Positions 26,050 through 34,513 of a DNA stretch of 64,000 nt are shown here, piece after piece (position 1 is the first letter of the stretch; the number at the start of each line of letters is the position of its first letter). The position numbers were made by a program, and so were the translations under genes. The stretch comes from an uncultured Sphingopyxis sp. (GTDB lineage: Bacteria; Pseudomonadota; Alphaproteobacteria; Sphingomonadales; Sphingomonadaceae), in the NCBI RefSeq assembly GCF_900078365.1, contig NZ_LT598653.1, positions 3,543,501-3,607,500 on the forward strand, in the 5' to 3' direction. The notes under the pieces are model-generated. The model made no database searches and was not told where the DNA came from. It saw only the letters and a list, made by a program, of their open reading frames with translations.

Positions 26050-27000
26050 ATGAGCGAGGGCAACAAGATGGCGGGAACCGCGACCGGCGGCATGACGGGC
26101 ACCAATCGCGCGATATTGATCGCCGCCTTCATATTGCTCGCCGCTGCGATCGGCTATGCGATCTGGCGCGATTCCGCGCCGTCCGCCGCCGGCCCGGCCG
26201 GCGAAAGTGCCGCGGCGCCGTCCGACCAGCTCGCCGCGCTCGAAGCGCGGACGCAGCGCGAACCCGCCAGCGCCGATGCGTGGACCGCACTCGGCGCGGC
26301 GAAATTCGACCTCGGCGATTTCGCGGGCGCCGTGGCGGCTTATGAAAAAGCCGTCGGGCTTTCGCCCGAATCGGCGGGTCTCTGGTCGGCGCTCGGCGAA
26401 GCGCGGGTGATGGCGAGCGACAGCGACCCGATGCCCGCCCCAGCGTCGGAGGCGTTCGACAAGGCGATCGCGCTCGACGCGAAGGACCCGCGCGCGCGCT
26501 ATTTCCTCGCGGTCAGGAAGGATATCGGCGGCGACCACAAGGGCGCGATCGAGGACTGGTTCGCGCTGCTCGCCGACACGCCGCGGGGCGCGCCGTGGGA
26601 AGCGGACCTGCGCCGCACGATCGAACAGGTCGGCGCGATCCACAAGATCGAGGTCGCCGGACGGCTTGCCGCCACGCAGCCGCGCGCGCTGACGCCCGAC
26701 GAAATGCCCGTCGCCGCGCGCGCGATTCCAGGGCCGAGCCGCGCCGAGATGGAAGCCGCGTCGCAGCTTCCCAAAGGGCAGCAGGACGCGATGATCGAGG
26801 GCATGGTGAGCGGCCTCGAAGCCAAGCTTCAGGCCAATCCGGCCGACGTCGACCGCTGGATCATGCTGATGCGCAGCCGGATGACGCTGGGCGAAACGGC
26901 GAAGGCGGCGCAGGCGCTGAAGGACGGCATCGCCGCCAACCCGGCGGCAGCAGCGCGCCTCAAGGCGCAGGCACAGCTTCTCGGCGTGCCCGGCGCGTAA
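26050..27000 (+). CDS. CcmI/CycH-like TPR membrane protein
   Basis: 316 residues. A single N-terminal membrane helix (AILIAAFILLAAAIGYAIW) is followed by TPR-like helices (ADAWTALGAAKFDLGDFAGA, then SAGLWSALGEARVM, and a late DVDRWIMLMRSRMTLGETAKA). This is the layout of the periplasmic TPR part of CcmI/CycH, which presents apocytochrome c to the haem lyase. No other ccm gene is near, so the assignment is by domain layout only. A start at the downstream ATG 26068 is possible. Its position close to the multihaem operon may be chance. Confidence 0.6.
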   Translation: MSEGNKMAGTATGGMTGTNRAILIAAFILLAAAIGYAIWRDSAPSAAGPAGESAAAPSDQLAALEARTQREPASADAWTALGAAKFDLGDFAGAVAAYEKAVGLSPESAGLWSALGEARVMASDSDPMPAPASEAFDKAIALDAKDPRARYFLAVRKDIGGDHKGAIEDWFALLADTPRGAPWEADLRRTIEQVGAIHKIEVAGRLAATQPRALTPDEMPVAARAIPGPSRAEMEAASQLPKGQQDAMIEGMVSGLEAKLQANPADVDRWIMLMRSRMTLGETAKAAQALKDGIAANPAAAARLKAQAQLLGVPGA

Positions 27001-27312
27001 AATATCCGTTGGCGTGCCGCCGGGAAAAGGCTAATCCCGGCGCCGCTGCGGGGGGCAACCAGAACATAGGGTCGCCGCGGCATTTCGCCGCGAGACGCTT
27101 TCGGACGTATTGCCCGGGACAGCCGTCCACTCTGTATCGGGCCTCGTGGTTTTCCGCCGGAACCTCTGATTATCAAGCTGCGTGCTCCCGCGAAGGCGGG
27201 AGCCCATCTCCGGTCCGTGCCATTTCGAGCCGGCGGGAGATGGGTCCCCGCCTTCGCGGGGACACAGGATTTTCTTAAATGCCGGTCAAGGGGATCGCGA
27301 TCTTTCCGCCTT
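27001..27312. other. Intergenic region holding a palindromic repeat
   Basis: 312 nt between convergent genes. Apart from the family D repeat at 27182-27265 I see no gene or recognisable signal. Confidence 0.6.
27182..27265. repeat. Palindromic intergenic repeat (family D, copy 1)
   Basis: GTGCTCCCGCGAAGGCGGGA opens it and the complementary CCCCGCCTTCGCGGGGACAC closes it, with a second GGAGAT/ATCTCC pair inside. Related to 51705-51785. Confidence 0.8.
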
Positions 27313-30300
27313 TTACCCTGCCATCAGCGCCGCATTGCCGCCCGCCGCGGTGATGTCGGTCGAGATCGACTTTTCCTCGGCGAAACGGTGCAGATAGTGC
27401 GGGCCGCCCGCTTTCGGGCCCGTCCCCGACAGGCCTCGCCCGCCGAAGGGCTGCGAGCCGACGATCGCGCCGATCTGGTTGCGGTTGACATAGACGTTGC
27501 CGACCGCCGCGCGCGCCGCGATATGCGCCGCCACGCCGTCGATGCGCGTGTGGACGCCCAAGGTCAGGCCATAGCCCGAGGCGTTGATCGCATCGATCAG
27601 CGCATCGAGCTCGCCGCCCTTCCACGTCGCGACGTGCAGCACCGGCCCGAAGATTTCGCGCTTGAGGTCGGTGACATGGTCGAGCCGGATCAGGACCGGC
27701 GGTACGAAATGGCCGTCCGCGGGCAGGTCGGTGCGTCCGGCTTCGGCGATCACGCGGCCCGCGGCGCGCGCTTCGGCGACATAGGCGGCGATATTCGCCC
27801 GTGCCTCCTCGTCGATGATCGGGCCGACGTCGGTCGACAGGATCGCCGGGTCGCCGACATTGAGCTCGGCCATCGCGCCCGCGACCATCTCGATCATCGT
27901 CTCGGCGACATCCTCCTGCACGCAGAGCAGGCGCAGCGCCGAGCAGCGCTGCCCCGCCGACTGGAAGGCCGAAGCGACGGCGTCGCGCGCGACCTGTTCG
28001 GGCAGCGCGGTCGAATCGACGATCATCGCGTTGGCGCCGCCCGTCTCGGCGATCAGCGTCGCGATCGGGCCGTTACGCCCCGCGAGGCTGCGGTTGATCA
28101 TCCGCGCGACTTCGGTCGAGCCGGTGAAGGCGACGCCGATGATGTCGTCATGGCTCGTCAATGCCGCGCCGACAGTTTCGCCGCGGCCCGGGAGGTAATG
28201 GAGCACGTCGCCGGGGATGCCCGCTTCGAGCAGCAGCTCGACCGCGGCGTGGGCGATCAGCGGCGTCTGCTCGGCGGGCTTGGCGAGCACTGCATTGCCC
28301 GCGGCGAGCGCCGCCGACACCTGCCCCAGAAAGATCGCGAGCGGGAAGTTCCACGGGCTGATCGCGACGAACACGCCCTTGCCTTCGAGCATCAGCTCGT
28401 TGCGCTCGCCCGTGGGGCCGGGGAGCGCGACGGGGTAAGTGAAATCGGCGCGCGCCTGGCCCGCATAATAGCGGAGGAAATCGACCGCCTCGCGCACCTC
28501 GGCGACCGCATCGACGACCGTCTTGCCCGCCTCGTCGATCGCGAGGCCGAGGAACAGCGCGTCACGCTCTTCGAGCAGGTCGGCGGCGCGTTCGAGCCGT
28601 TCGGCGCGGAAGGCGCCGCCCGCGAGGCTCCAATTGTCCTGCGCCTTTCGCGCGGCGGCGACGGCATCGGCGACAGTAGCGGCGTCGGCCTCGACCACCT
28701 GACCCAGGATGGCCCCCGTCGCGGGATTGCGCACCGCTTCGGCCTTGCCCTGGCGCGCCGCGCCGCCGACGATCGGCGCCGCGACGAGGTCGCTTCGCCG
28801 CGCCGCGCCGATCGCCGCGACCAGCGCCTCGGGCACGCCCGGATCGCCAAGATCATAGCCCCGCGAGTTGCGCCGCACCGGGTCGAACAGTCCGAGCCCT
28901 GTGGCGATGGTCGAGGATGCCGCGCTCGTCACGCCGCGCGGATCGACCGCCAGCTCCTCGGCGGTGACGCCGGGGTCCGAAAATTGATGCACGAAGCTCG
29001 AGTTCGCGCCATTTTCGAGCAGGCGGCGGACGAGATAGGCGAGCAGGTCGCGGTGTGTGCCGACCGGCGCATAGACGCGCACCGGGCGCGGCGGCGGGAA
29101 CAGCGCGACCAAGGCGTCATGCGCGCCCTCGCCCATGCCGTGCAGCCGCTGCAGCTCATAATCGGCGCCCGCGAACAGCTCGGCGACGAAAGCGAGCGTC
29201 ATCGCATTGTGGCTCGCGAAGGCCGGGAAGATGCAATCCTGACAGTCGCGCAGCAATTGGGCGCAGCGCATATAGTTGAGATCGGTATGGAGCTTCGCGG
29301 TGAACACCGGAAAGTCACCGAGGCCCAGCGTCTGCGCGCGCTTGATCTCGGTGTCCCAATAGGCGCCCTTGACGAGCCGCATCGACAGCCTGACCCCGCG
29401 CGCCCGCGCGCGATCCGCGAGCCAGTCGATCACCGCCGGCGCGCGTTTCTGATACGCCTGGATCACGATGCCGAGCCCGGCCCAGCCGTCGGCGATCCCG
29501 GCGTCGATCAGCGCCGCGAACACATCCATATGCGGTTCCAGCCGGTCGCTTTCCTCGGCGTCGATCATCAGCGGGATGTTGACCGCGCGCGCCGCCCTAG
29601 CGAGTTCGATCACCCGCGGGATCAGCTCGCCCGCCACGCGCGCGCCCTGCAGATATTCATAGCGCGGGTGGAGCGCCGACAGCTTGATCGAAATGCCGTG
29701 ATTGGCATGCGGATCGCCCGGCTTCGCATTCTTGCCGATGCGCGCGATGGCATGGGCGTAGCTGTCGTAATAACGTAGCGCGTCCTCGGCGGTGCGCGCC
29801 GCTTCGCCGAGCATGTCGAAGCTCGCGAGTTCGGACTTTTCCTTATCGGCGCGCTTGACCGCCGCGTCGATCGTCTCGCCCATCACGAATTGCTGACCGA
29901 GCAGCTTCATCGCGGCGAGCGCCGCCTGGCGGATCACCGGTTCGCCCGAGCGGCGGATCATCGACTTCAAGAGCGTCAGCGGGTTCGCCTTGCTGCCCAT
30001 CGCGTCGAGCATCAAAGTCGCCGACCCGAGCGACAGGCCGCGCGCCGACAGCGCGACGATCAGCGGGCTGTCGTCATCGTCGCCCTCGGCCCAGTGGCGC
30101 CCGGCGATCTTGTCGCGGATCAACGCATTGGCGGTCGCATTGTCGGGAACGCGCAGCAGCGCTTCGGCGAGGCACATCAGCACGACGCCCTCCTCGGTCG
30201 ACAGGCGATAGCGGTTCATCAGCTGCGCGACGAGCGTCTCGCGCTCGCCGTCGGCCTTCGCCTTGCGGATCAGTTCGAGGCCGCGGCGCGTGACCGCCTC

Positions 30301-30420
30301 GACACTCGCCGGCGAGGTCGCGAGGGTAGCGCGCAGTTCGGCGACGATGTCGGCTTCGCTGCGGCGGGCCAAGGTGCGAAGGGGGGCGCGGAGAGACGCA
30401 CGGTCGGGGCTTTGGGTCAT
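27313..30420 (-). CDS. putA: Bifunctional proline dehydrogenase / P5C dehydrogenase PutA
   Basis: 1035 residues. The proline dehydrogenase barrel is N-terminal, with RLVKGAYWDTEIKRAQ and DAEESDRLEPHMD. The aldehyde dehydrogenase domain follows from about residue 500, with FTGSTEVARMI, the nucleophile cysteine in SAGQRCSALR, and the terminal GGRGLSGTGPKAGGP loop. It oxidises proline to glutamate in two steps with channelling, passing electrons to FAD/quinone and NAD. It is shorter than E. coli PutA (about 1320) and has no N-terminal ribbon-helix-helix domain, so it is not its own repressor; the divergent Lrp-type gene probably fills that role. Confidence 0.95.
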   Translation of the reverse strand: MTQSPDRASLRAPLRTLARRSEADIVAELRATLATSPASVEAVTRRGLELIRKAKADGERETLVAQLMNRYRLSTEEGVVLMCLAEALLRVPDNATANALIRDKIAGRHWAEGDDDDSPLIVALSARGLSLGSATLMLDAMGSKANPLTLLKSMIRRSGEPVIRQAALAAMKLLGQQFVMGETIDAAVKRADKEKSELASFDMLGEAARTAEDALRYYDSYAHAIARIGKNAKPGDPHANHGISIKLSALHPRYEYLQGARVAGELIPRVIELARAARAVNIPLMIDAEESDRLEPHMDVFAALIDAGIADGWAGLGIVIQAYQKRAPAVIDWLADRARARGVRLSMRLVKGAYWDTEIKRAQTLGLGDFPVFTAKLHTDLNYMRCAQLLRDCQDCIFPAFASHNAMTLAFVAELFAGADYELQRLHGMGEGAHDALVALFPPPRPVRVYAPVGTHRDLLAYLVRRLLENGANSSFVHQFSDPGVTAEELAVDPRGVTSAASSTIATGLGLFDPVRRNSRGYDLGDPGVPEALVAAIGAARRSDLVAAPIVGGAARQGKAEAVRNPATGAILGQVVEADAATVADAVAAARKAQDNWSLAGGAFRAERLERAADLLEERDALFLGLAIDEAGKTVVDAVAEVREAVDFLRYYAGQARADFTYPVALPGPTGERNELMLEGKGVFVAISPWNFPLAIFLGQVSAALAAGNAVLAKPAEQTPLIAHAAVELLLEAGIPGDVLHYLPGRGETVGAALTSHDDIIGVAFTGSTEVARMINRSLAGRNGPIATLIAETGGANAMIVDSTALPEQVARDAVASAFQSAGQRCSALRLLCVQEDVAETMIEMVAGAMAELNVGDPAILSTDVGPIIDEEARANIAAYVAEARAAGRVIAEAGRTDLPADGHFVPPVLIRLDHVTDLKREIFGPVLHVATWKGGELDALIDAINASGYGLTLGVHTRIDGVAAHIAARAAVGNVYVNRNQIGAIVGSQPFGGRGLSGTGPKAGGPHYLHRFAEEKSISTDITAAGGNAALMAG

Positions 30421-30492
30421 GGCGTCCTGCTACCATATCGAAGAAAGTCGATCCGACTTGTTTACCGGCATTTTATATATGAATTGACCAAG

Positions 30493-30524
30493 TTTCATAT
30501 CAATCCTAGTCGAATCATATGAAA
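30493..30524. promoter_or_regulatory. Inverted repeat over the lrp-type start codon
   Basis: TTTCATAT (30493-30500) and ATATGAAA (30517-30524) are perfect complements around a 16-nt spacer. The right arm covers the ATG of the regulator gene. A likely autoregulatory operator in the putA/regulator intergenic region. Confidence 0.45.
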
Positions 30525-30989
30525 AAGCCCTCATCGACAGTCGAACTGGACGAATTCGATCGCAAGATCCTCGCGATTCTGGGGCGCGACGGACGGATCA
30601 CCTTCACCGAGCTCGCGCTCCAGGTCGGCCTGTCGAAGACTCCGTGCCAGCAGCGCGTGAAGCGCCTCGTCGACAGCGGGCTGATCGTCGGCTTCCGCGC
30701 GATCGTCGACCCGGCCAAGGTCGGGCTCGACCATGTCGCCTTCACCGAGGTCAAGCTGTCCGACACGCGCGAGGCGGCGCTGAAGGAGTTCAACAATGCG
30801 GTGCGGCGCATTCCCGAGGTCGAGGAATGCCACATGATCGCGAGCAGCTTCGACTATCTGCTCAAGGTCCGCACCCCCGACATCCGCCGCTATCGCATCG
30901 TGCTCGGCGAGAAAATCTCGAGCCTGCCGCACGTCGCGAGCTCCTCGACCTTCGTCGCGATGGAGACGATCCTCGAATCGGCGCGCTAA
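30519..30989 (+). CDS. Lrp/AsnC-family regulator, probable PutR
   Basis: 156 residues. An N-terminal helix-turn-helix (LDEFDRKILAILGRDGRITFTELA, then VGLSKTPCQQRVKRL) is followed by the RAM ligand-binding domain (HVAFTEVKLSD, VEECHMIASSFDYLLKV). Divergent from putA by 98 nt, as for the proline-responsive activator PutR of other alphaproteobacteria. The proline role is inferred from position. Confidence 0.85.
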   Translation: MKKPSSTVELDEFDRKILAILGRDGRITFTELALQVGLSKTPCQQRVKRLVDSGLIVGFRAIVDPAKVGLDHVAFTEVKLSDTREAALKEFNNAVRRIPEVEECHMIASSFDYLLKVRTPDIRRYRIVLGEKISSLPHVASSSTFVAMETILESAR

Positions 30990-31006
30990 GGCTCTGCCAT
31001 CGCAGA

Positions 31007-31048
31007 TTGACAATTGGCGTTATTAGTCTATATATACGTCAATTGTCA
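31007..31048 (+). promoter_or_regulatory. Promoter and operator of the Xre-RES pair
   Basis: A -35 TTGACA (31007-31012) and -10 TATATA (31029-31034) lie 16 nt apart. TGACAATTG (31008-31016) and CAATTGTCA (31040-31048) form a perfect inverted repeat that brackets the promoter, as expected for autorepression by the antitoxin. Confidence 0.65.
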
Positions 31049-31059
31049 CAGGAAGACTC

Positions 31060-31470
31060 ATGCAGCTCGTCGCCGTCAAAAACGCACCGCCGCCGCCCGC
31101 TCTCCGCTTCTCCGACGCGGAAGTGCAGGCCATGCAGCGCGCGGCGATCCGGCTCTTCGACCATTGGGGCGTGACCGACGCGCAGGCGGCGGTGCTGCTC
31201 GGCGACATCGCCGTGCGGACCTATCAGCGCTGGAAGCAAGGCGAATATGGCCGCTGGACCGTCGATCTGGCGGCGCGCCTCTCGAACCTCATCGGCATCC
31301 ACAAGGCGCTGCGGCTTCTCTATACCGACGCGAAGCGCGGCTATCGCTGGATCAAGGCGCCCAACCGCGCCTTCGGCGACCGCTCGGCGCTCGAGATCAT
31401 GCTCGGCGGCCAGCTGACCGACCTGATGCGCGTGCGCCGCTATCTCGACAGCTATCGCGGCGTCTGGTGA
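31060..31470 (+). CDS. Xre/MbcA/ParS-type antitoxin
   Basis: 136 residues. The N-terminal half is a helix-turn-helix-like region (FDHWGVTDAQAAVLLGDIAVRTYQRWKQGEYG). The C-terminal half matches the toxin-binding domain of Xre antitoxins (RLSNLIGIHKALRLLYTD, APNRAFGDRSALEIMLGG, VRRYLDSYRGVW). It would neutralise the RES toxin encoded 7 nt downstream and repress the shared promoter. Confidence 0.88.
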   Translation: MQLVAVKNAPPPPALRFSDAEVQAMQRAAIRLFDHWGVTDAQAAVLLGDIAVRTYQRWKQGEYGRWTVDLAARLSNLIGIHKALRLLYTDAKRGYRWIKAPNRAFGDRSALEIMLGGQLTDLMRVRRYLDSYRGVW

Positions 31471-31477
31471 CGGGAGA

Positions 31478-32188
31478 ATGCCGGACGCGCCGCTGTCTCG
31501 CGTCGACTGGCCGTCGGCCGTCCGCCTGATCGAAAGCAGATTTCCGCCGATCGACCTGTTCGAAGACCTCGCCGACCCGGAAGATTGGGACTTGCTCGCC
31601 GCAGCCGAGGCGAAGACGAACCCCCGGATCGCCGAGACGATCGGCAATCTCGACCTCGTGCCCGTCGAACGGCGCGTCGCGGGGCCGGGCGCGAGCTATG
31701 TGATGGCGCCCTTCACCCATTGCTCGCCCGACCGGCCGGGGCGATTCCATGACGGACATTTCGGCGCCTATTATACCGCCGGGGATTTCGAGACGGCGGT
31801 CGCCGAAGTCACCCACCATCAGGCCCGGCGCCTGCTCGACACGAGGGATGAGCCAGGCTGGATCTCGGACATGCGCGAACTCGTCGGCGCCGTGGCGGCC
31901 GAGCTCGTCGACATCCGGACGAGCGGCTTCGATGCGCTCCTCGCCCCCGACGATTATGCGCCGTCGCAGAATTTCGCGCGCCGGCAGCGCGAGGCCGGGA
32001 GCGACGGGATCGTCTACCCCTCGGTTCGCAACCCCGGCGGCGAATGTATCGCCGCCTTCTGGCCCGACGTCGTCGCGAGGCCGGTGCAAGGCCGCCATTT
32101 CCGCTATCACTGGAACGGCGAGCGGATCGATATGATCCACGAGCTCGTTCTCGACGGATCGGGCCCGATATTCCGCCTCGAGGTTTAG
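31478..32188 (+). CDS. RES-domain toxin
   Basis: 236 residues. The RES domain is visible from about residue 70: GPGASYVMAPFTH, then GRFHDGHFGAYYTAGDFETAVAEVTHH with the Arg and Tyr/Glu expected for the family, and a later SDGIVYPSVRNPGGECIAAF with the serine. RES toxins of Xre-RES pairs degrade NAD and stop growth. It follows the antitoxin closely with an ATG after a GGGAGA ribosome-binding site. The pair sits immediately outside the island, next to its tRNA. Confidence 0.87.
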   Translation: MPDAPLSRVDWPSAVRLIESRFPPIDLFEDLADPEDWDLLAAAEAKTNPRIAETIGNLDLVPVERRVAGPGASYVMAPFTHCSPDRPGRFHDGHFGAYYTAGDFETAVAEVTHHQARRLLDTRDEPGWISDMRELVGAVAAELVDIRTSGFDALLAPDDYAPSQNFARRQREAGSDGIVYPSVRNPGGECIAAFWPDVVARPVQGRHFRYHWNGERIDMIHELVLDGSGPIFRLEV

Positions 32189-32321
32189 CCGGGACGACTT
32201 TCCACGCTTCCGGGGCGCAGGCGCAAATTGACCGATAGGAACCCATTGACCGGCGACACGGATGGCGGCAAAGGCAAGTGCCTTCGGCCCCCGGCCTTGG
32301 ACATGGTCAGGTCGCCGAAAT

Positions 32322-32395
32322 GCGGGTGTAGCTCAATGGTAGAGCAGCAGCTTCCCAAGCTGACGACGGGGGTTCGATTCCCCTCACCCGCTCCA
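32322..32395 (+). tRNA. tRNA-Gly(CCC)
   Basis: 74 nt including encoded CCA. The acceptor stem GCGGGTG/CACCCGC pairs fully, the D arm is GCTC..GAGC, the anticodon loop TTCCCAA gives anticodon CCC, and the T arm contains GGTTCGATTCC. Its 3' end serves as the attachment site of the island that follows. Confidence 0.95.
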
Positions 32396-32426
32396 TGACC
32401 TCATCCGACATCGTCCGAGTTTGCTT

Positions 32427-32455
32427 TTGAAAACCGCAGAAAACTGCGGTATATT
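32427..32455 (+). promoter_or_regulatory. Integrase promoter with embedded palindrome
   Basis: TTGAAA (32427-32432) and TATATT (32450-32455) are 17 nt apart. The palindrome CCGCAG-AAAA-CTGCGG (32434-32449) fills the spacer, a natural place for a repressor or the integrase itself to bind. Confidence 0.5.
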
Positions 32456-32593
32456 GGCTTTCATTCTCCGACGATGTCCAGCGCGATCCGACAGCATCCG
32501 AGCGTGTTTGGGGGCCATTTTGCCGATTCTAGCGTCGGGCTTCAATTCGAGTAGCCCCCAGCGTGGGGGCCACTCGGTGGAAAGGCTTGAACC

Positions 32594-33805
32594 ATGCCGC
32601 TTTCAGATGTCGCGATCCGCAACGCCAAGCCCCGGGAAAAATCCTATAAGATGGGCGACTCGCTCGGCCTCTTCCTGCTGGTTCAGCCGAGCGGCGGAAA
32701 GCTTTGGCGATTCAAATATCGGGTCCTCCGACGCGAGAAAAAGCTCGCGCTGGGCACCTATCCCGACATCAGCTTGAGCGAAGCGCGCCGCCGCCGCGAT
32801 GAAGCGCGCCAGATGGTTGCCCATGGCCGCGACCCCGCCCGCGAAAAGCAGCTCGAAAAGCACCGCGCGTTCATGGAGGCAGCCAACACCTTCGCTGCCA
32901 TCGCCGACGAATATTGCCGCAAGCGGCGGCGTGACGGCACGCGTGCCTGGGCGCCGGCGACGGCGAAACGAAGCGAGTATCTGCTTTCGCAGCTTAGCAT
33001 TTCCATCGGCCGCCTGCCCGTCACCGACATCGGACCCGCCGATGTCCTCACCGCCATCCGTAAGATCGAGGCCAAGGGCAATTACGAAAGCGCCCGCCGG
33101 ACGCTGCAACTCGCCAGCGGCGTGTTCCGCTACGCCGTTGCCACCGTGCGATTGAATTCGGACCCGACGCGCGATTTGCGGGGCGCTCTCATCGTGCCCA
33201 AGGTGACGCACTATGGCGCGGTCATCGATCCCAAGGAGGTCGGCGAACTCCTGCTCGCGATCGACGATTATGAGGGGCACGTCGTGACCAAGCTCGCCTT
33301 GCAGATCGCCCCGCATGTTTTCGTTCGGCCCGGCGAACTGCGGCACGCCGAATGGAGCGAAATCGACCTCGAAGCCGCGCTATGGACGATCCCGGCGGAA
33401 AAGACGAAGATGCGCAAACCCCATCACGTTCCCCTGTCACTTCAGGTGATCGAGCTGTTCCGGTCGCTGCAAATGTTCTCGGGCAACAGCGGCTATGCGT
33501 TCCCGTCGATCCGCAGCCGCAAGCGCCCGATGTCGGACAATACCCTCAACGCCGCGCTGCGGCGGCTCGGTTATGCCAGCGACGAAATGACGGGGCATGG
33601 CTTCCGGGCGATGGCGAGCACCTTGCTCAACGAATCCGGCCTATGGTCGCCCGACGCGATCGAGCGCGCGCTGGCGCACGGCGATGGCGACCGAGTCCGC
33701 GCCGCCTATCATCGCGGCACGCATTGGAAGGAGCGCGTGAAGATGGCGCAATGGTGGAGCGACCACCTCGACGAGCTACGCGCGCAGGGAAAGAAGCCCC
33801 GTTAG
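32594..33805 (+). CDS. P4-type tyrosine integrase
   Basis: 403 residues. An N-terminal DUF4102 arm-binding domain (PLSDVAIRNAKPREKSYKMG, ALGTYPDISLSEARRRRDEA), a SAM-like core-binding region, then the catalytic domain. Visible active-site elements: Arg in FVRPGELRHAEW, H-x-x-R in TGHGFRAMAST, and the late region YHRGTHWKERVKMAQWWSDHL containing the tyrosine. It integrates into the tRNA-Gly beside it and reads away from the tRNA, the usual layout for this family. Confidence 0.93.
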   Translation: MPLSDVAIRNAKPREKSYKMGDSLGLFLLVQPSGGKLWRFKYRVLRREKKLALGTYPDISLSEARRRRDEARQMVAHGRDPAREKQLEKHRAFMEAANTFAAIADEYCRKRRRDGTRAWAPATAKRSEYLLSQLSISIGRLPVTDIGPADVLTAIRKIEAKGNYESARRTLQLASGVFRYAVATVRLNSDPTRDLRGALIVPKVTHYGAVIDPKEVGELLLAIDDYEGHVVTKLALQIAPHVFVRPGELRHAEWSEIDLEAALWTIPAEKTKMRKPHHVPLSLQVIELFRSLQMFSGNSGYAFPSIRSRKRPMSDNTLNAALRRLGYASDEMTGHGFRAMASTLLNESGLWSPDAIERALAHGDGDRVRAAYHRGTHWKERVKMAQWWSDHLDELRAQGKKPR

Positions 33806-33837
33806 CGGGATTCTTCAAAAACTTTCGCCCGGCAATC

Positions 33838-33863
33838 GGAAAAGTCGCCGCGGTGCATCCTAC
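33838..33863 (+). promoter_or_regulatory. ECF-type promoter of the sigma/FecR operon
   Basis: GGAAA, 15 nt, TCCTAC. The same elements with the same spacing precede the TonB receptor (35477-35502). It lies 65 nt upstream of the sigma gene, suggesting the sigma factor drives its own operon. Confidence 0.6.
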
Positions 33864-33928
33864 TATTTAGCCGCGGCGAGAAAGGGACGGAACGACCGAG
33901 GCGAAATGGGGAGAGGAGGAGTATCGGC

Positions 33929-34513
33929 TTGGGGCAAAGCCGTGCCGAGATTATCGCGTGGGTGGCCGGCAACGTGATTCCGCACGAGGCCGCGCTGCGC
34001 GCGCGTCTGCGGCGCATGGCGGTTGCGGGTGAGGAAATCGACGACATCGTGCAGGAAACCTATTTGAACATCGCCCGGCTGAAGAGCGTCGAACATATCC
34101 GCGACGGGCGCGGCTATCTGTTCACGGCCGCGCGGATGGTGATGCTCCAGCGCATTCGCCGCAACCGGATCGTGCGGATCGACCATCTGACCGACACGCA
34201 GGCACTGGCGCTCGAAGATGACGCCCCCGGCCCGGAGCGGCATGTCGCCGCGCGCCGCGAACTGGCCCGCGTGCGGCGCATGATCGAGGATTTGCCGCCG
34301 CGCTGCCGCGAGATATTCGAGCTGCGCCGCGTCGAGGGCGTCTCGCAGCGCGAGATCGCCGAGCGGCTCGACCTGCCCGAACATACCATCGAGCAGCAGG
34401 CCATTCGCGGCCTCAAGCTCATTCTCAAGGCGATCACGAACGAAGATCGCGAAGGCGCCGACCCTTCGGAAACGCGCCACACGGCGGTCAAAGGGACATC
34501 GGGCAATGGATGA
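33929..34513 (+). CDS. ECF sigma factor, FecI-type
   Basis: 194 residues from a TTG preceded by GAGGAGGA; no ATG is in frame near the domain start. Region 2 is visible (EEIDDIVQETYLNIARL, GRGYLFTAARMVMLQRIRR) and region 4 (LPPRCREIFELRRVEGVSQREIAERLDLPEHTIEQQ) ends the protein. It overlaps the FecR-type gene by 8 nt. Together with FecR and the STN-bearing receptor it forms a cell-surface signalling set. Confidence 0.88.
   Translation: MGQSRAEIIAWVAGNVIPHEAALRARLRRMAVAGEEIDDIVQETYLNIARLKSVEHIRDGRGYLFTAARMVMLQRIRRNRIVRIDHLTDTQALALEDDAPGPERHVAARRELARVRRMIEDLPPRCREIFELRRVEGVSQREIAERLDLPEHTIEQQAIRGLKLILKAITNEDREGADPSETRHTAVKGTSGNG

Noticed and set aside
31014..31529. 171-residue frame overlapping the antitoxin
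   Set aside because: Out-of-frame shadow; the 136-residue Xre antitoxin frame carries the domain.
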